Shown here: piece by piece, positions 56,259-63,884 of the stretch | Numbering within the stretch: the stretch's first letter is position 1 | Layout: every line of letters starts with the position of its first letter | Assembly (NCBI GenBank): GCA_039793685.1 | Contig: JBDRAL010000115.1 | Coordinates: 6,791-70,790 of the forward strand | Length of the DNA: 64,000 bases | Origin: JAAFHI01 sp039793685 | GTDB lineage: Bacteria > Acidobacteriota > Blastocatellia > Chloracidobacteriales > Chloracidobacteriaceae | Reading direction: 5' to 3' | The notes under the pieces: model-generated | What the model saw: the letters and a program-made list of their open reading frames with translations, nothing else | Database searches by the model: none | Told to the model about the DNA's origin: nothing | Position numbers and translations under genes: made by a program

Positions 56259-58226
56259 TTACGCGGTGAGAACGCGCCGCCGGACTTCCTCCGTCGCGCG
56301 CTGCATGAACTCCTCGACGGTCATCGCGCCAATGTCACCTTCGGCGCGGGTACGAACCGCGACTTTGCCTTCCTCGGCTTCGCGGTCGCCGATGACCAGC
56401 ATATACGGAATCTTCTCCAATTGCGCGTGCCGAATTTTCGCGCCGATCTTTTCGCTGCGGAAATCGCCCTCGACCCGCAGACCGGCGGCGCGCAATTCCT
56501 TCACGACCTTCTTCGCGTAATCGTTCATCCGGTCGGTAATCGGCAGCACCACCGCCTGCACCGGCGAAATCCAGAGCGGGAAACGACCGCCGAAATGCTC
56601 GATCAGCACACCGAAGAACCGCTCGACCGAGCCGAGAATCGCCCGGTGAACCATGATCGGCGCGTGCGGCTGGTTGTCGGCCCCGATGTATTCCAGTTCA
56701 AACCGGTTCGGCAGGTTGAAATCCACCTGAATGGTGGCCAACTGCCACGTCCGGCCGATGGCGTCCACCACCTTCACGTCGATCTTCGGTCCGTAAAACG
56801 CCGCTTCACCCTCGACCCGGATGTAGGGCAAGCCGACCTCGTCGAGCGCGTCCGTGAGCGCCTTTTCGGCGATTTCCCAGACTGCATCTTCGCCGAGGTA
56901 ATTTTTCGCGGACTTTTCGGCGTCGCGGACCGAAAGTTCAATTTTGTAATCGAATCCGAAGGTCGAATAGACGTCGCGCGCGAACTCGATGCAGGCCACG
57001 ATTTCCTCGTGGAGCGTTTCCGGCGTGCAGAACAGGTGCGCGTCGTCCTGAGTAAACCCGCGAACGCGCAGCAGACCGTGCTGGACGCCCGACCGCTCAT
57101 AGCGATAGACGGTCCCCATTTCGGCGTAGCGCTGGGGCAAATCGCGATAGCTGCGCTGCTGCGACTTGTAAATCTGGACGTGCATCGGGCAGTTCATCGG
57201 CTTGAGCCGGTATTCGACTTCATTGCCCGGTTCGTAGACTTCCGCGTCGTCGAAATCCATCACCGGGAACATGCTTTCCCGGTAATTTTCCTCGTGTCCG
57301 GAAATGTTCCAGAGCGCGCGCGAGGCGACGTGCGGGGTTTTCACCAGGCTGTAGCCCTGCGCGAGCAGCTTGCCGAAGAGGTAATCCTGCAACAGATGCA
57401 GCATCAGGCCGCCCTTCGGATGGAAGAGCGCCAGCCCCGAACCGACGGTTTCGTTGAAGCTGAACAGGTCGAGTTCGCGGCCCAGCCGACGGTGGTCGCG
57501 CTTCGCGGCTTCTTCCTTCTGCTTCACCCAGGCGTCGAGGTCTTCCTGCGAAAAGAACGACGTGCCGTAGATGCGCTGCATCTGCGGATTGCCTTCCTTG
57601 CCCAGCCAGTAGGCCCCGGCCACCGACAACAGCTTGAACGCCTTGATCTTGCTGGTATTCGGCAGGTGCGGTCCGCGACAGAAATCGATGAACTGGTCGC
57701 CGAGGGTGTAGAAACTCGGGTTCTCCCCGCCCTTTTCGCCGATGAAGTAGCACTTCAGCTCGTCGGCGCTGAACTTCGCGAGCGCTTCCTCGCGGGGGAT
57801 TTCGACCCGTTCGTACTTCACGTTCCGCTTGACCAGTTCGCGCATCTTCTTTTCGATGGCGGCGAGGTCGTCGGGCGTGAAGGAATGTTCCTGGAGAAAA
57901 TCGTAGTAGAAACCGCCCTTGGGATCGTCCTTGAGGGCCGGTCCAGCGCCCAGCTTCGTGCCGGGGAACAGTTCGAGCACCGCCGCCGCGAGCAGGTGGG
58001 CAGTCGAGTGGCGATAGATTTCGAGGGCTTCGGGGTCGTCGGGCGTGACGGCCTCGACCACGTCGGACTCAGCGACGACGCGCGACAGGTCGATGATGTC
58101 ACCGTTGACGCGGGCGGCGATGGCCCGTTTGGCGAGGTCCCGGTCACGCGCCTGCAACGCGCGGAACGCGGTGAGCGGTCCGGCGGCGGGTTCGGCGGCT
58201 GGCACTGGCGCGACGGTGGGTTCCAT
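56259..58226 (-). CDS. thrS: Threonyl-tRNA synthetase
   Basis: 655 residues. The N-terminal TGS-like region is followed by the editing domain with YRHSTAHLLAAAVLELFPG (HxxxH, about 72-90) and SFYTLGDQFIDFCRGPH. The class II core has motif 2 RYAEMGTVYRYERSGVQHGLLR region, zinc ligands in LKPMNCPMHVQI, and motif 3 HRAILGSVERFFGVLIEHFGG. The anticodon-binding domain (about 540-650, WISPVQAVVLPITDRMNDYA) ends it. First gene of the infC operon. Start: ATG 58226 is used; GTG 58238 is an alternative. Confidence 0.97.
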   Translation of the reverse strand: MEPTVAPVPAAEPAAGPLTAFRALQARDRDLAKRAIAARVNGDIIDLSRVVAESDVVEAVTPDDPEALEIYRHSTAHLLAAAVLELFPGTKLGAGPALKDDPKGGFYYDFLQEHSFTPDDLAAIEKKMRELVKRNVKYERVEIPREEALAKFSADELKCYFIGEKGGENPSFYTLGDQFIDFCRGPHLPNTSKIKAFKLLSVAGAYWLGKEGNPQMQRIYGTSFFSQEDLDAWVKQKEEAAKRDHRRLGRELDLFSFNETVGSGLALFHPKGGLMLHLLQDYLFGKLLAQGYSLVKTPHVASRALWNISGHEENYRESMFPVMDFDDAEVYEPGNEVEYRLKPMNCPMHVQIYKSQQRSYRDLPQRYAEMGTVYRYERSGVQHGLLRVRGFTQDDAHLFCTPETLHEEIVACIEFARDVYSTFGFDYKIELSVRDAEKSAKNYLGEDAVWEIAEKALTDALDEVGLPYIRVEGEAAFYGPKIDVKVVDAIGRTWQLATIQVDFNLPNRFELEYIGADNQPHAPIMVHRAILGSVERFFGVLIEHFGGRFPLWISPVQAVVLPITDRMNDYAKKVVKELRAAGLRVEGDFRSEKIGAKIRHAQLEKIPYMLVIGDREAEEGKVAVRTRAEGDIGAMTVEEFMQRATEEVRRRVLTA

Positions 58227-58344
58227 GTCGTCAAACACAACAAAAGCAGCCGATTCGTCGAACGTCCGCGAAGCGTCTGCCTTCGGAAATGCTGTCTGTT
58301 TTCTTTTGACGGTTTCCGTCGAAATCTCGCTGTCGTCGGGGATG

Positions 58345-58419
<75 letters not shown>

Positions 58420-58481
58420 TCAAATTCCCGACCGATACAAGATGCAAACATCAAACCGTTACGGTTCAAAAGAGAACGCGA

Positions 58482-58510
58482 AGAATACCCAGCCCCTGAA
58501 AATCCGTCAA
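58482..58510 (-). promoter_or_regulatory. Sigma-70-type promoter for tRNA-Val
   Basis: Minus strand: TTGACG, a 17-base spacer, TATTCT. Five and four matches to consensus. It has the same -10 as the rplM promoter. Confidence 0.6.
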
Positions 58511-58551
58511 ATGAAAATTTTCCACCGTCTTCTCCAAAAGCCATTTTTCGA

Positions 58552-58580
58552 TTTTCAATTCGGGGACGGGACGGCATAAT
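58552..58580 (+). promoter_or_regulatory. Possible promoter of the BMC vertex gene
   Basis: TTTTCA, a 17-base spacer, CATAAT; the -10 box matches five of six and the -35 four of six. The start codon is 40 bases downstream, with AAGGA as ribosome site. Confidence 0.45.
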
Positions 58581-58619
58581 CGCCGCCGTATCGTTCATTT
58601 TTCCGCAAGGACCGCGCGA

Positions 58620-58886
58620 ATGATTCTGGCACGCATCTGGGGAACCGTCGTCGCGACGCGCAAGGACCCCCGCCTCGAAGGACAAAAACTTCTCATCGTC
58701 AATCCCATCTCGCTCGACGGCAAGGATGAAAGCGGCTTTCTGGTCGCCATCGACACGGTCGGCGCGGGCGCGCGCGAAACCGTCCTCGTCGTCCAGGGCA
58801 GTTCCGCCCGCCTCGCCCACGGCCTCAGGGAATGCCCCGTGGACGCCGCCATCGTCGGCATCGTGGATACCGTTTCGGCCAGCTAA
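58620..58886 (+). CDS. EutN/CcmL-family microcompartment vertex protein
   Basis: 88 residues, the usual size. ILARIWGTVVATRKDPRLEG is the family opening; LLIVNPISLDGK, FLVAIDTVGAGARETVLVVQGSSAR and the C-terminal DAAIVGIVDTVSAS complete the OB-like fold. Members form pentamers that cap the vertices of bacterial microcompartments. There is no shell hexamer, aldehyde dehydrogenase or other BMC gene in the window, so this gene is isolated here, divergent from the tRNA gene. A BMC locus may exist elsewhere; a non-BMC role is also possible. Confidence 0.9.
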   Translation: MILARIWGTVVATRKDPRLEGQKLLIVNPISLDGKDESGFLVAIDTVGAGARETVLVVQGSSARLAHGLRECPVDAAIVGIVDTVSAS

Positions 58887-58892
58887 AACCAA

Positions 58893-59042
58893 AGGTGTCG
58901 GGTTTCGGGTGTCGGGTTTCAGGTTCAAACCAGTTTTGAGTTTTCAGTGTTGAGTGTTGAGTTTTTCGGCTGAAATTGTCTTTGAACTCAAAACTGAAAA
59001 TTCAAAACTCTGCCTTGACCTGAAACCCGAAACCCGACACCT
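58893..59042. repeat. Family D word repeat, second copy
   Basis: Left arm GGTGTCGGGTTTCGGGTGTC (58893-58920), right arm ACCTGAAACCCGAAACCCGAC (59019-59042 overall). An inner pair (GTTTTGAGTTTTCAGTGTTG and CAAAACTGAAAATTCAAAAC) is nested. It lies between the BMC gene and cspA, which converge. Confidence 0.88.
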
Positions 59043-59043
59043 C

Positions 59044-59078
59044 AAAAAGAAAAATGCCCTGCAAACCGGTTGCAAGGC
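59044..59078 (-). terminator. Intrinsic terminator after cspA
   Basis: Stem GCCTTGCAA/TTGCAGGGC (one mismatch) followed on the minus strand by ATTTTTCTTTTTG. It begins about 32 bases after the cspA stop codon. Confidence 0.75.
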
Positions 59079-59109
59079 AAAGGGTGGATGGTTCGAAAAT
59101 TCGAACAGC

Positions 59110-59316
59110 CTAGACTTTCGTGACGTTTTCCGCCTGCGGTCCCTTCGGACCATTCACGATTTCATATTCGACGTTCTGGCCTTCGGCGAGGGACTTGTAG
59201 CCTTCTTCCTTGATCGCGGAATAGTGGACGAACACGTCGCTACCGCCCGGATTCTCGATGAATCCATAGCCTTTGCTGTTATTGAACCATTTCACTTTGC
59301 CTACAGTTCTCGACAT
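59110..59316 (-). CDS. cspA: Cold shock protein (CspA family)
   Basis: 68 residues, a single cold shock domain: GKVKWFNNSKGYGFIENP (RNP1) and DVFVHYSAI (RNP2). It binds single-stranded nucleic acid and acts as an RNA chaperone. GGAGG lies 8 bases before the start. The predicted transcript starts about 260 bases upstream (promoter 59583-59611), leaving a long 5' leader as in thermosensing csp mRNAs. Terminator at 59044-59078. Confidence 0.95.
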   Translation of the reverse strand: MSRTVGKVKWFNNSKGYGFIENPGGSDVFVHYSAIKEEGYKSLAEGQNVEYEIVNGPKGPQAENVTKV

Positions 59317-59582
59317 CGGTACTTCCTCCAAAAAAAAGAAACGTGCTTAAAATTCAGCGCTTTAGCGCCATTGGTCACGCGAAGACACGATTGCTCGAGG
59401 CAGGGACGGACACGCTCATTCAATTGAAAGTGAACGCGAAACGCACATTTCCCCACGGCGCGGCCCAAGGGGTAGGGCCGACCGAATAAGCCTGATGCGG
59501 GTTGATCAAGTAGGTAGATGTGTGAAAAACCGTCGTGTGAAGGAATGCTTCGAGGAAAGATTGCTTCACGCGAGACGGCGCG
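59317..59582 (-). promoter_or_regulatory. Long 5' leader of cspA
   Basis: About 260 bases between the promoter and the start codon with no convincing gene. Cold shock mRNAs commonly have such leaders with temperature-dependent folds. The leader here is AT-richer than neighbouring DNA; I did not resolve a secondary structure. Confidence 0.5.
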
Positions 59583-59611
59583 AAAGTACAGTACGAAAAT
59601 TTACATGTCAA
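59583..59611 (-). promoter_or_regulatory. Sigma-70-type promoter of cspA
   Basis: Minus strand: TTGACA, a 17-base spacer rich in A and T, TACTTT. The -35 is perfect and the -10 has three of six matches. Confidence 0.6.
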
Positions 59612-59640
59612 TCTCTTTTTTGTCAGCTTCCGTACAAAGA

Positions 59641-59678
59641 AAAAACGCCCGGCGTCAGTCGACACCGGGCGTTTTTTC
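59641..59678. terminator. Bidirectional intrinsic terminator after atpE
   Basis: Stem ACGCCCGG/CCGGGCGT with an inner GTC-AGTC-GAC hairpin, flanked by A5 on the left and T6 on the right, so it can work on both strands. It lies 22 bases after the atpE stop codon and ends the F0 cluster. Confidence 0.92.
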
Positions 59679-59699
59679 GTGCCTGAAAGCGGCCCCGAA

Positions 59700-60011
59700 C
59701 TAGAAGCCGAGGAACGCCGCGAGGAACGTGAACAGCACGAGCGTTTCGATCAGAACCATACCGATGAGCATGGTCGTGAAGATCCGCTGGCCGGCGCCGG
59801 GGTTGCGGGCCGTGCCTTCGCAGGCGGCCGCAATGGCCTTGCCGTCGCCGAGGCCGCAGCCGACGGCCGCGATACCGACCGCGAGCGCGCCGAGAGCGAT
59901 CTTGTAGGTGCCGCCCTTGCCGCCTTCGGCGGCGCCCTGCGCGAGGGCCGGCATCGACATGGCCGCGAGGAAGGACGCGGCCGCAATCATCTTCATGGTG
60001 AGTTTCTTCAT
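59700..60011 (-). CDS. atpE: ATP synthase F0 subunit c with signal-peptide-like extension
   Basis: 103 residues. The first ~25 (MKKLTMKMIAAASFLAAMSM, ending PALAQ) look like a cleavable signal peptide, then the two-helix c subunit: helix 1 with GALAVGIAAVGCGLGDGKA, loop TARNPGAGQ and helix 2 with MVLIETLVLFTF, where Glu is the ion-binding residue. Helix 1 has Asp in the place of the Gln found in many Na+-type c subunits, so coupling-ion type is unclear. GGAGG is only 4-5 bases before the ATG. The F1 genes are not adjacent. Confidence 0.93.
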   Translation of the reverse strand: MKKLTMKMIAAASFLAAMSMPALAQGAAEGGKGGTYKIALGALAVGIAAVGCGLGDGKAIAAACEGTARNPGAGQRIFTTMLIGMVLIETLVLFTFLAAFLGF

Positions 60012-60280
60012 GATTCCTCCAAAAGGATCGGTTGAAAGTGGAAATTTCCGGAGGAATGTCGCGGCGACCGTCGCGGTATGAGGCCCCGCCGACTCGGGAT
60101 CCGCCTGCCTCGTTTGGGACGGACAGGGTGCCGGCAATCGGCGGTAACGGTATGAGTGCGAGCCGTTCGACTCGACGTTCCGAACCGGGTTGGAAAAGAA
60201 CTGAAGCGAGTAGTTAGTGGTCAGCAGTTAGCAGTTAGTTTTAAGCTGCCTTGTACTAACGACTAACTGCTATCGACTAA
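60012..60280. repeat. Gap between atpE and small TM gene, with family C repeat
   Basis: The family C words GTAGTTAGTGG, CAGCAGTTAGCAGTTAG (60210-60240) face ACTAACGACTAACTGC and ATCGACTAACTAC (60255-60285). The part nearer atpE (60012-60200) has no recognised feature apart from the ribosome site. Stop TAG of the upstream small gene lies in the right arm. Confidence 0.8.
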
Positions 60281-60466
60281 CTACTTGCTTTCAAACTGCC
60301 GCGCGGCCCAGGCGAGCGTCCCCCAGAGGACGAGCGCCACGCTCGCGGCGATGATGACCGTTGTGGGCAGTGGAGCGCGACGCGCGAGACAGACGACGGC
60401 GGCGATGCCGCCCGCAAGTCCGGCGTTGAGCGCAATCAACACCTGCTGACGGGTACGAATCTCCAT
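60281..60466 (-). CDS. Small two-helix membrane protein in the F0 cluster
   Basis: 61 residues. Two hydrophobic segments (about 9-28, LIALNAGLAGGIAAVVCL; about 33-54, TTVIIAASVALVLWGTL) with a short basic loop (RR). The start codon overlaps the atpB stop as ATGA, so it is translated in concert with atpB. No family recognised. Where a b subunit (atpF) would be expected, this is far too short and has no stalk helix. Last codon and stop (AAG TAG) fall at the family C repeat. Confidence 0.7.
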   Translation of the reverse strand: MEIRTRQQVLIALNAGLAGGIAAVVCLARRAPLPTTVIIAASVALVLWGTLAWAARQFESK

Positions 60467-61293
60467 CAGTGCGCGTGCGCCGCGTCGCCGTGTCCGTGTT
60501 CGTCGTGGTGATCGTCGTGCGGGACCGTTTCACTCAGATAGATGATCGACAACTGAATGAAGATGAAGGTCTGCACCACCGCCACGAACGTCCCGAGCGC
60601 CATCGCGGCGCAGGGAATCAGGAACGGGAAAATCGCTCCGAACGCGCCGCCCATCTGCTCGTCCACGAACATGTTGATCAGCAACCGCAGTCCGAGCGTC
60701 GCCGGACGCAGACAGTTACTGAACATTTCGAACAGGAAGATGATGCCGCCCATGATCGCCATCAACCCCGCCGTGAGGCCGCCCGTGAAGTGCTTCAGGT
60801 AGCCGAAGCCCTGCTGGATGAACCCCATCGCCATGTAGTAGAGGAAGGTCATCAGCCCCAGCGCGAGCGTCACGTTGAAGTTGGCGGTCGGCGATTCGAA
60901 CAACGGGAACAGGCCCATCAGGTTCGAGGTCAGGACGAGCGCGGCCAGCGGCAGCAGGTACGGCAGATACTTGAAGCCGTACGGCCCGATGGCCTGATTC
61001 ACCATGTCCTTGACCTGAAGCACGATGATTTCCACGACCTGCTGGCCCGCGCCCGGCTTTTCAACCGAAAGGCTGCCCGCGAAAACGCGGAAAATCACGA
61101 TGCACAGAACGGCGGCGATGAGCAGCATGATCACATGCGGCGGCAACTGCTCCGCGTTCAGATTCGTGACGTGGTAAATCTGCTCGATGAGCCACGGATG
61201 ATGGTGCGCCGCGCCTTCGGCGGCGTGTTCGGCGGCAGGTTCGCCCGCCGTTTCACCGGCGAACGCAAGAACGAATGACAAAAGCGTACTCAT
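60466..61293 (-). CDS. atpB: ATP synthase F0 subunit a
   Basis: 275 residues with five to six membrane helices. The key segment LGLRLLINMFVDEQMGG holds the essential Arg of the proton half-channels (about 195-211), and the last helix (ALGTFVAVVQTFIFIQLSIIYL) carries the conserved Gln. An His/Asp-rich C-terminal tail (HDDHHDEHGHGDAAHAH) is unusual. An N-terminal extension rich in Ala/Glu/His precedes helix 1. The order is atpZ-atpI-atpB-small ORF-atpE with no atpF. Confidence 0.95.
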   Translation of the reverse strand: MSTLLSFVLAFAGETAGEPAAEHAAEGAAHHHPWLIEQIYHVTNLNAEQLPPHVIMLLIAAVLCIVIFRVFAGSLSVEKPGAGQQVVEIIVLQVKDMVNQAIGPYGFKYLPYLLPLAALVLTSNLMGLFPLFESPTANFNVTLALGLMTFLYYMAMGFIQQGFGYLKHFTGGLTAGLMAIMGGIIFLFEMFSNCLRPATLGLRLLINMFVDEQMGGAFGAIFPFLIPCAAMALGTFVAVVQTFIFIQLSIIYLSETVPHDDHHDEHGHGDAAHAH

Positions 61294-61342
61294 GAGATTC
61301 CAGAAACAAGAAGACGAAACGAAGTAAGTACTTGCGGAACAT

Positions 61343-61798
61343 TCACTTCGCCGCCCGGCGTTTTCCGTTGAGGTAGGCCACCTGGAAGAACGTCTCGACC
61401 ATGACGGTCAGCGGCAAAACAAATAGGCCGCAGACTACCGCAACGACCGAAAGCCGCGCAACCCGGCTTGCAAAAAAAAGTACGCCCGCGATGACCAGCC
61501 AGCGCAGAAAGAACTTCGCCAGTTGAAGTTTGGCCGGGGGTTCGCCGCCGCTGACGGCGATGATGTTGCTCAGACTCGCGTGCATCCAGCGGTAGTTGAG
61601 CATGCCGAGGGCGCAGCCGATGGCCGCGCTGAAACCCACATCCGTGCCCCAGTTGACGAACGCCAGCGCGGTCGCCGCGACCGACAGCACGACCAGATTC
61701 CGCCAGACGCGCCGCCGCGTCGCCGCCGGACTCGCCTCGCCGGTTTCCGGTTCACCCGCCGATTCCGTCGCCTGAGTTATCGCTTCTTCTTCATTCAT
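61343..61798 (-). CDS. ATP synthase subunit I-like membrane protein
   Basis: 151 residues. An acidic N-terminal segment (about 1-30) precedes four predicted membrane helices with VVLSVAATALAFVNWG, LGMLNYRWMHASLSNI and FFLRWLVIAGVLFF. The pattern and place (between atpZ and atpB) fit the UncI/AtpI family, which assists c-ring assembly or Mg2+ supply. GGATGA precedes the ATG. It starts 3 bases after the atpZ stop. Assignment is by context and general features. Confidence 0.75.
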   Translation of the reverse strand: MNEEEAITQATESAGEPETGEASPAATRRRVWRNLVVLSVAATALAFVNWGTDVGFSAAIGCALGMLNYRWMHASLSNIIAVSGGEPPAKLQLAKFFLRWLVIAGVLFFASRVARLSVVAVVCGLFVLPLTVMVETFFQVAYLNGKRRAAK

Positions 61799-61801
61799 CC
61801 T

Positions 61802-62047
61802 TCATCCTTCATCCCTTCCGCCGCTTCCCATCATCTTCCACAGCCGGAACAGCAGCAGGCCGCCGCTCGTCAGCCCGCCGAGGCCGCAGACAATCAGCAG
61901 CCACGGCGACGTTGCGAGCCATCGGTCAGCGTAATACCCCGCGACGAAAGGCGCGACGACGCTTGCCGGAATCGACATCGCCAAGCCGAACGACTGCGCC
62001 ATGCGCGAGGCGGCGTTGTCTTCTGGTTCGGGCGGGATCGGGTTCAT
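61802..62047 (-). CDS. AtpZ-like ATP synthase accessory protein
   Basis: 81 residues. Two helices with AMSIPASVVAPFVAGYYADRW and SPWLLIVCGLGGLTSGG fit the AtpZ/ATPase_gene1 family, which forms a Ca2+/Mg2+ channel with AtpI. First gene of the F0 cluster. ATG 62047 chosen; a GTG three bases earlier is equivalent. The divergent DinB gene begins 95 bases away, so the intervening segment should hold two promoters; none is clear. Confidence 0.75.
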   Translation of the reverse strand: MNPIPPEPEDNAASRMAQSFGLAMSIPASVVAPFVAGYYADRWLATSPWLLIVCGLGGLTSGGLLLFRLWKMMGSGGRDEG

Positions 62048-62142
62048 CACGGGTTCACGAACGGGCGGGAATTGACCCGATTATGCCGGACGGAGTACAA
62101 GCGCGCCATTCCCGAATGTTTTTGAAAAGGAACGTCGCCGCC

Positions 62143-62631
62143 ATGCGTCTCGCCGATTTCCGTCAGCTTTACGACTACACCGAATGGGCCAACGACCGCG
62201 TGTTGAACGCCGTCGCCGAACTCACCGACGAGCAGTTCAACCAGATTGTCGGCGGCAGTTTTCCGTCGCTGCGGGAAACGGTCGCCCATCTCGTCGTGGT
62301 GGAATGGGTCTGGCTCGCTCGTTGGAAGGGAACGAGTCCGGGTGGTGGCCCCGCGTGGATGAACGCCGACACCCTCAAGCCGTTTCGCGACGCCCTGCGC
62401 GCCGTCGAAGCCGAGCGGGCCGAATTTCTCGCCGGACTGACCGACGACGACCTCGAACGCCCCGTCCATTTCACCTTTTTGAGCGGCAACACCGGCGAAA
62501 ACCCGCTCGGCGTCCTGATGCAGCACGTCGCCAATCACTCGACGTTCCATCGCGGCCAGATCGTCTCGATGATCCGGCAGGTCGGCGGCGTCCCGCCCGC
62601 GTCGGATTTTCTCGATTTCATTTCCCGGTAA
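62143..62631 (+). CDS. DinB-family protein
   Basis: 162 residues, four-helix bundle of the DinB/YfiT superfamily. The three metal-binding His are visible: ETVAHLVVVEWVWL (~50) and HVANHSTFHRGQIVSM (two His, ~128-136). Most members act as thiol-dependent S-transferases of unknown substrate. The opening MRLADFRQLYDYTEWAND is typical. AAAAGGAA about 11 bases upstream supports 62143; ATG 62116 is possible. No neighbour suggests its substrate. Confidence 0.88.
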   Translation: MRLADFRQLYDYTEWANDRVLNAVAELTDEQFNQIVGGSFPSLRETVAHLVVVEWVWLARWKGTSPGGGPAWMNADTLKPFRDALRAVEAERAEFLAGLTDDDLERPVHFTFLSGNTGENPLGVLMQHVANHSTFHRGQIVSMIRQVGGVPPASDFLDFISR

Positions 62632-62650
62632 ACGGCGACCATACCCGAAA

Positions 62651-62683
62651 CCCATAGCCTCGCCCGAGCGCTCCGGCTATGGG
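62651..62683. repeat. Covarying hairpin, third copy
   Basis: CCCATAGCC/GGCTATGGG with loop TCGCCCGAGCGCTCC, followed by CTAT. It is the same hairpin family as inside 48335-48483, with stem changes that preserve pairing. Confidence 0.85.
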
Positions 62684-62723
62684 CTATCCTCTTGGAAGAC
62701 AGGAACTTACGAAAGGGCGCGCC

Positions 62724-63545
62724 ATGTTTCCTCGAATCGGTCTTCCCTGCCCCCGTCTCGCCGATTTCGTGGATTTTTACTGGTTGTACGAAGACCCGTC
62801 GCCGCGCCCGCACACGCTCGAACGCCTGCTGCCGACCGGCACGATGGGTCTGATCGTCAATCTCGTGGAAGATGAAGCGCGGTTCTACGACGAGGAACGG
62901 CCCGGCCACGTCACGCGGATGCGCGGCGCGGTGGTGAGCGGGGCCTATGCCGGGACGTTCGTTATCGACACCGCCGCCCAGCACGCGGTCGCGGGCGTCC
63001 AGTTCAAGCCGGGCGGCGCGTTTCCCTTTTTCGGCGGTCCGGCCAACGAATTTCGCGAATGCCACGCCGGGCTGGACGATGTGTGGGGCACGCGGGCCTA
63101 CGAGTTGCGCGAACGCCTGCTCGCCGCGCCCACGCCCGAGGCCAAGTTCGCCGTGTTTGAAACGATGCTGCTCGCCCGGCTCGGCCCGAACGAACGCCGC
63201 CACCGCGCCGTGACCTTCGCGCTCGATGAATTTCGAACTTCGCCGCACATCCTCACCGTCGGCGGCGTCACCGAGGCCGTCGGACTCAGCCAGCGCCGGT
63301 TCATCGAGCGTTTTACCGAAGAAGTCGGGCTGCCGCCCAAACTCTACTGCCGGATTCAACGCTTTCAGGCCGTTTTAAAAAGCATTCACGCGGGGCGCGC
63401 ACCCGTCTGGGCCGACATCGCGCTCGGCGGCGGTTACTACGATCAGGCGCACTTCATCCGCGACTTTAAAACTTTTTCCGGCTTCACCCCGACCGAATAC
63501 CTCGCGCGCGCCAACGCCCACCTGAACCACGTCCCGCTGGGCTGA
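62724..63545 (+). CDS. AraC-type transcriptional regulator
   Basis: 273 residues. The N-terminal ~150 residues (FPRIGLPCPRLADFVDFYWL; LPTGTMGLIVNLVEDE) are of the DUF6597-like effector type. The C-terminal HTH pair (about 178-262) has SPHILTVGGVTEAVGLSQRR and ALGGGYYDQAHFIRDFKTFSG FTPTEYL-type helices. GAAAGG lies 8 bases before the ATG. A VOC gene follows, and such pairings are common: the regulator probably controls it. No operator was identified. Confidence 0.9.
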   Translation: MFPRIGLPCPRLADFVDFYWLYEDPSPRPHTLERLLPTGTMGLIVNLVEDEARFYDEERPGHVTRMRGAVVSGAYAGTFVIDTAAQHAVAGVQFKPGGAFPFFGGPANEFRECHAGLDDVWGTRAYELRERLLAAPTPEAKFAVFETMLLARLGPNERRHRAVTFALDEFRTSPHILTVGGVTEAVGLSQRRFIERFTEEVGLPPKLYCRIQRFQAVLKSIHAGRAPVWADIALGGGYYDQAHFIRDFKTFSGFTPTEYLARANAHLNHVPLG

Positions 63546-63870
63546 TTTTCAATTTTCGATTGAAGATTGAAGATTTTCGATTTCAATCTTTTTCAGAATC
63601 GGCAGCCAGTTTGAAAATGGTCGGCGGCCTGATTTTCGATTCAATCTTTTTCGGATTCAGAAGCCGGTTTGAAAATGGTGAGCGGAACGACCATTGCCTG
63701 TTGATTTCCCGGGATGGGCTTTGGCTTTCAATCGAAAATCTTCAATCTTCAATCGAAAATCCCCCGGGTCAATTTTTTACAATACGCCGGTAACCTCTCG
63801 GGCGCAGAATCGGCGCGTTCAAGGCTTTCGCCCTTGAATCGAAAATCTTCAATCAACAATCGAAAATTTC
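63546..63870. repeat. Multiple family B words, 325 bases
   Basis: CGATTGAAGATTGAAGATTTTCG at 63559-63582 (left arm) is matched by TCAATCGAAAATCTTCAATC (63728-63756), and further copies stand at 63838-63870. A short direct repeat GATTTTCGATTCAATCTTTT-like (63584, 63634) lies between. It ends right at the ribosome site AGGAGG of the next gene. No gene was seen in this stretch. Confidence 0.85.
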
Positions 63871-63884
63871 AGGAGGATGCCCCA

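Noticed and set aside
59420..59665. Minus-strand 81-codon frame in the cspA leader
   Set aside because: It spans the predicted promoter, has no ribosome site and no recognisable motif.
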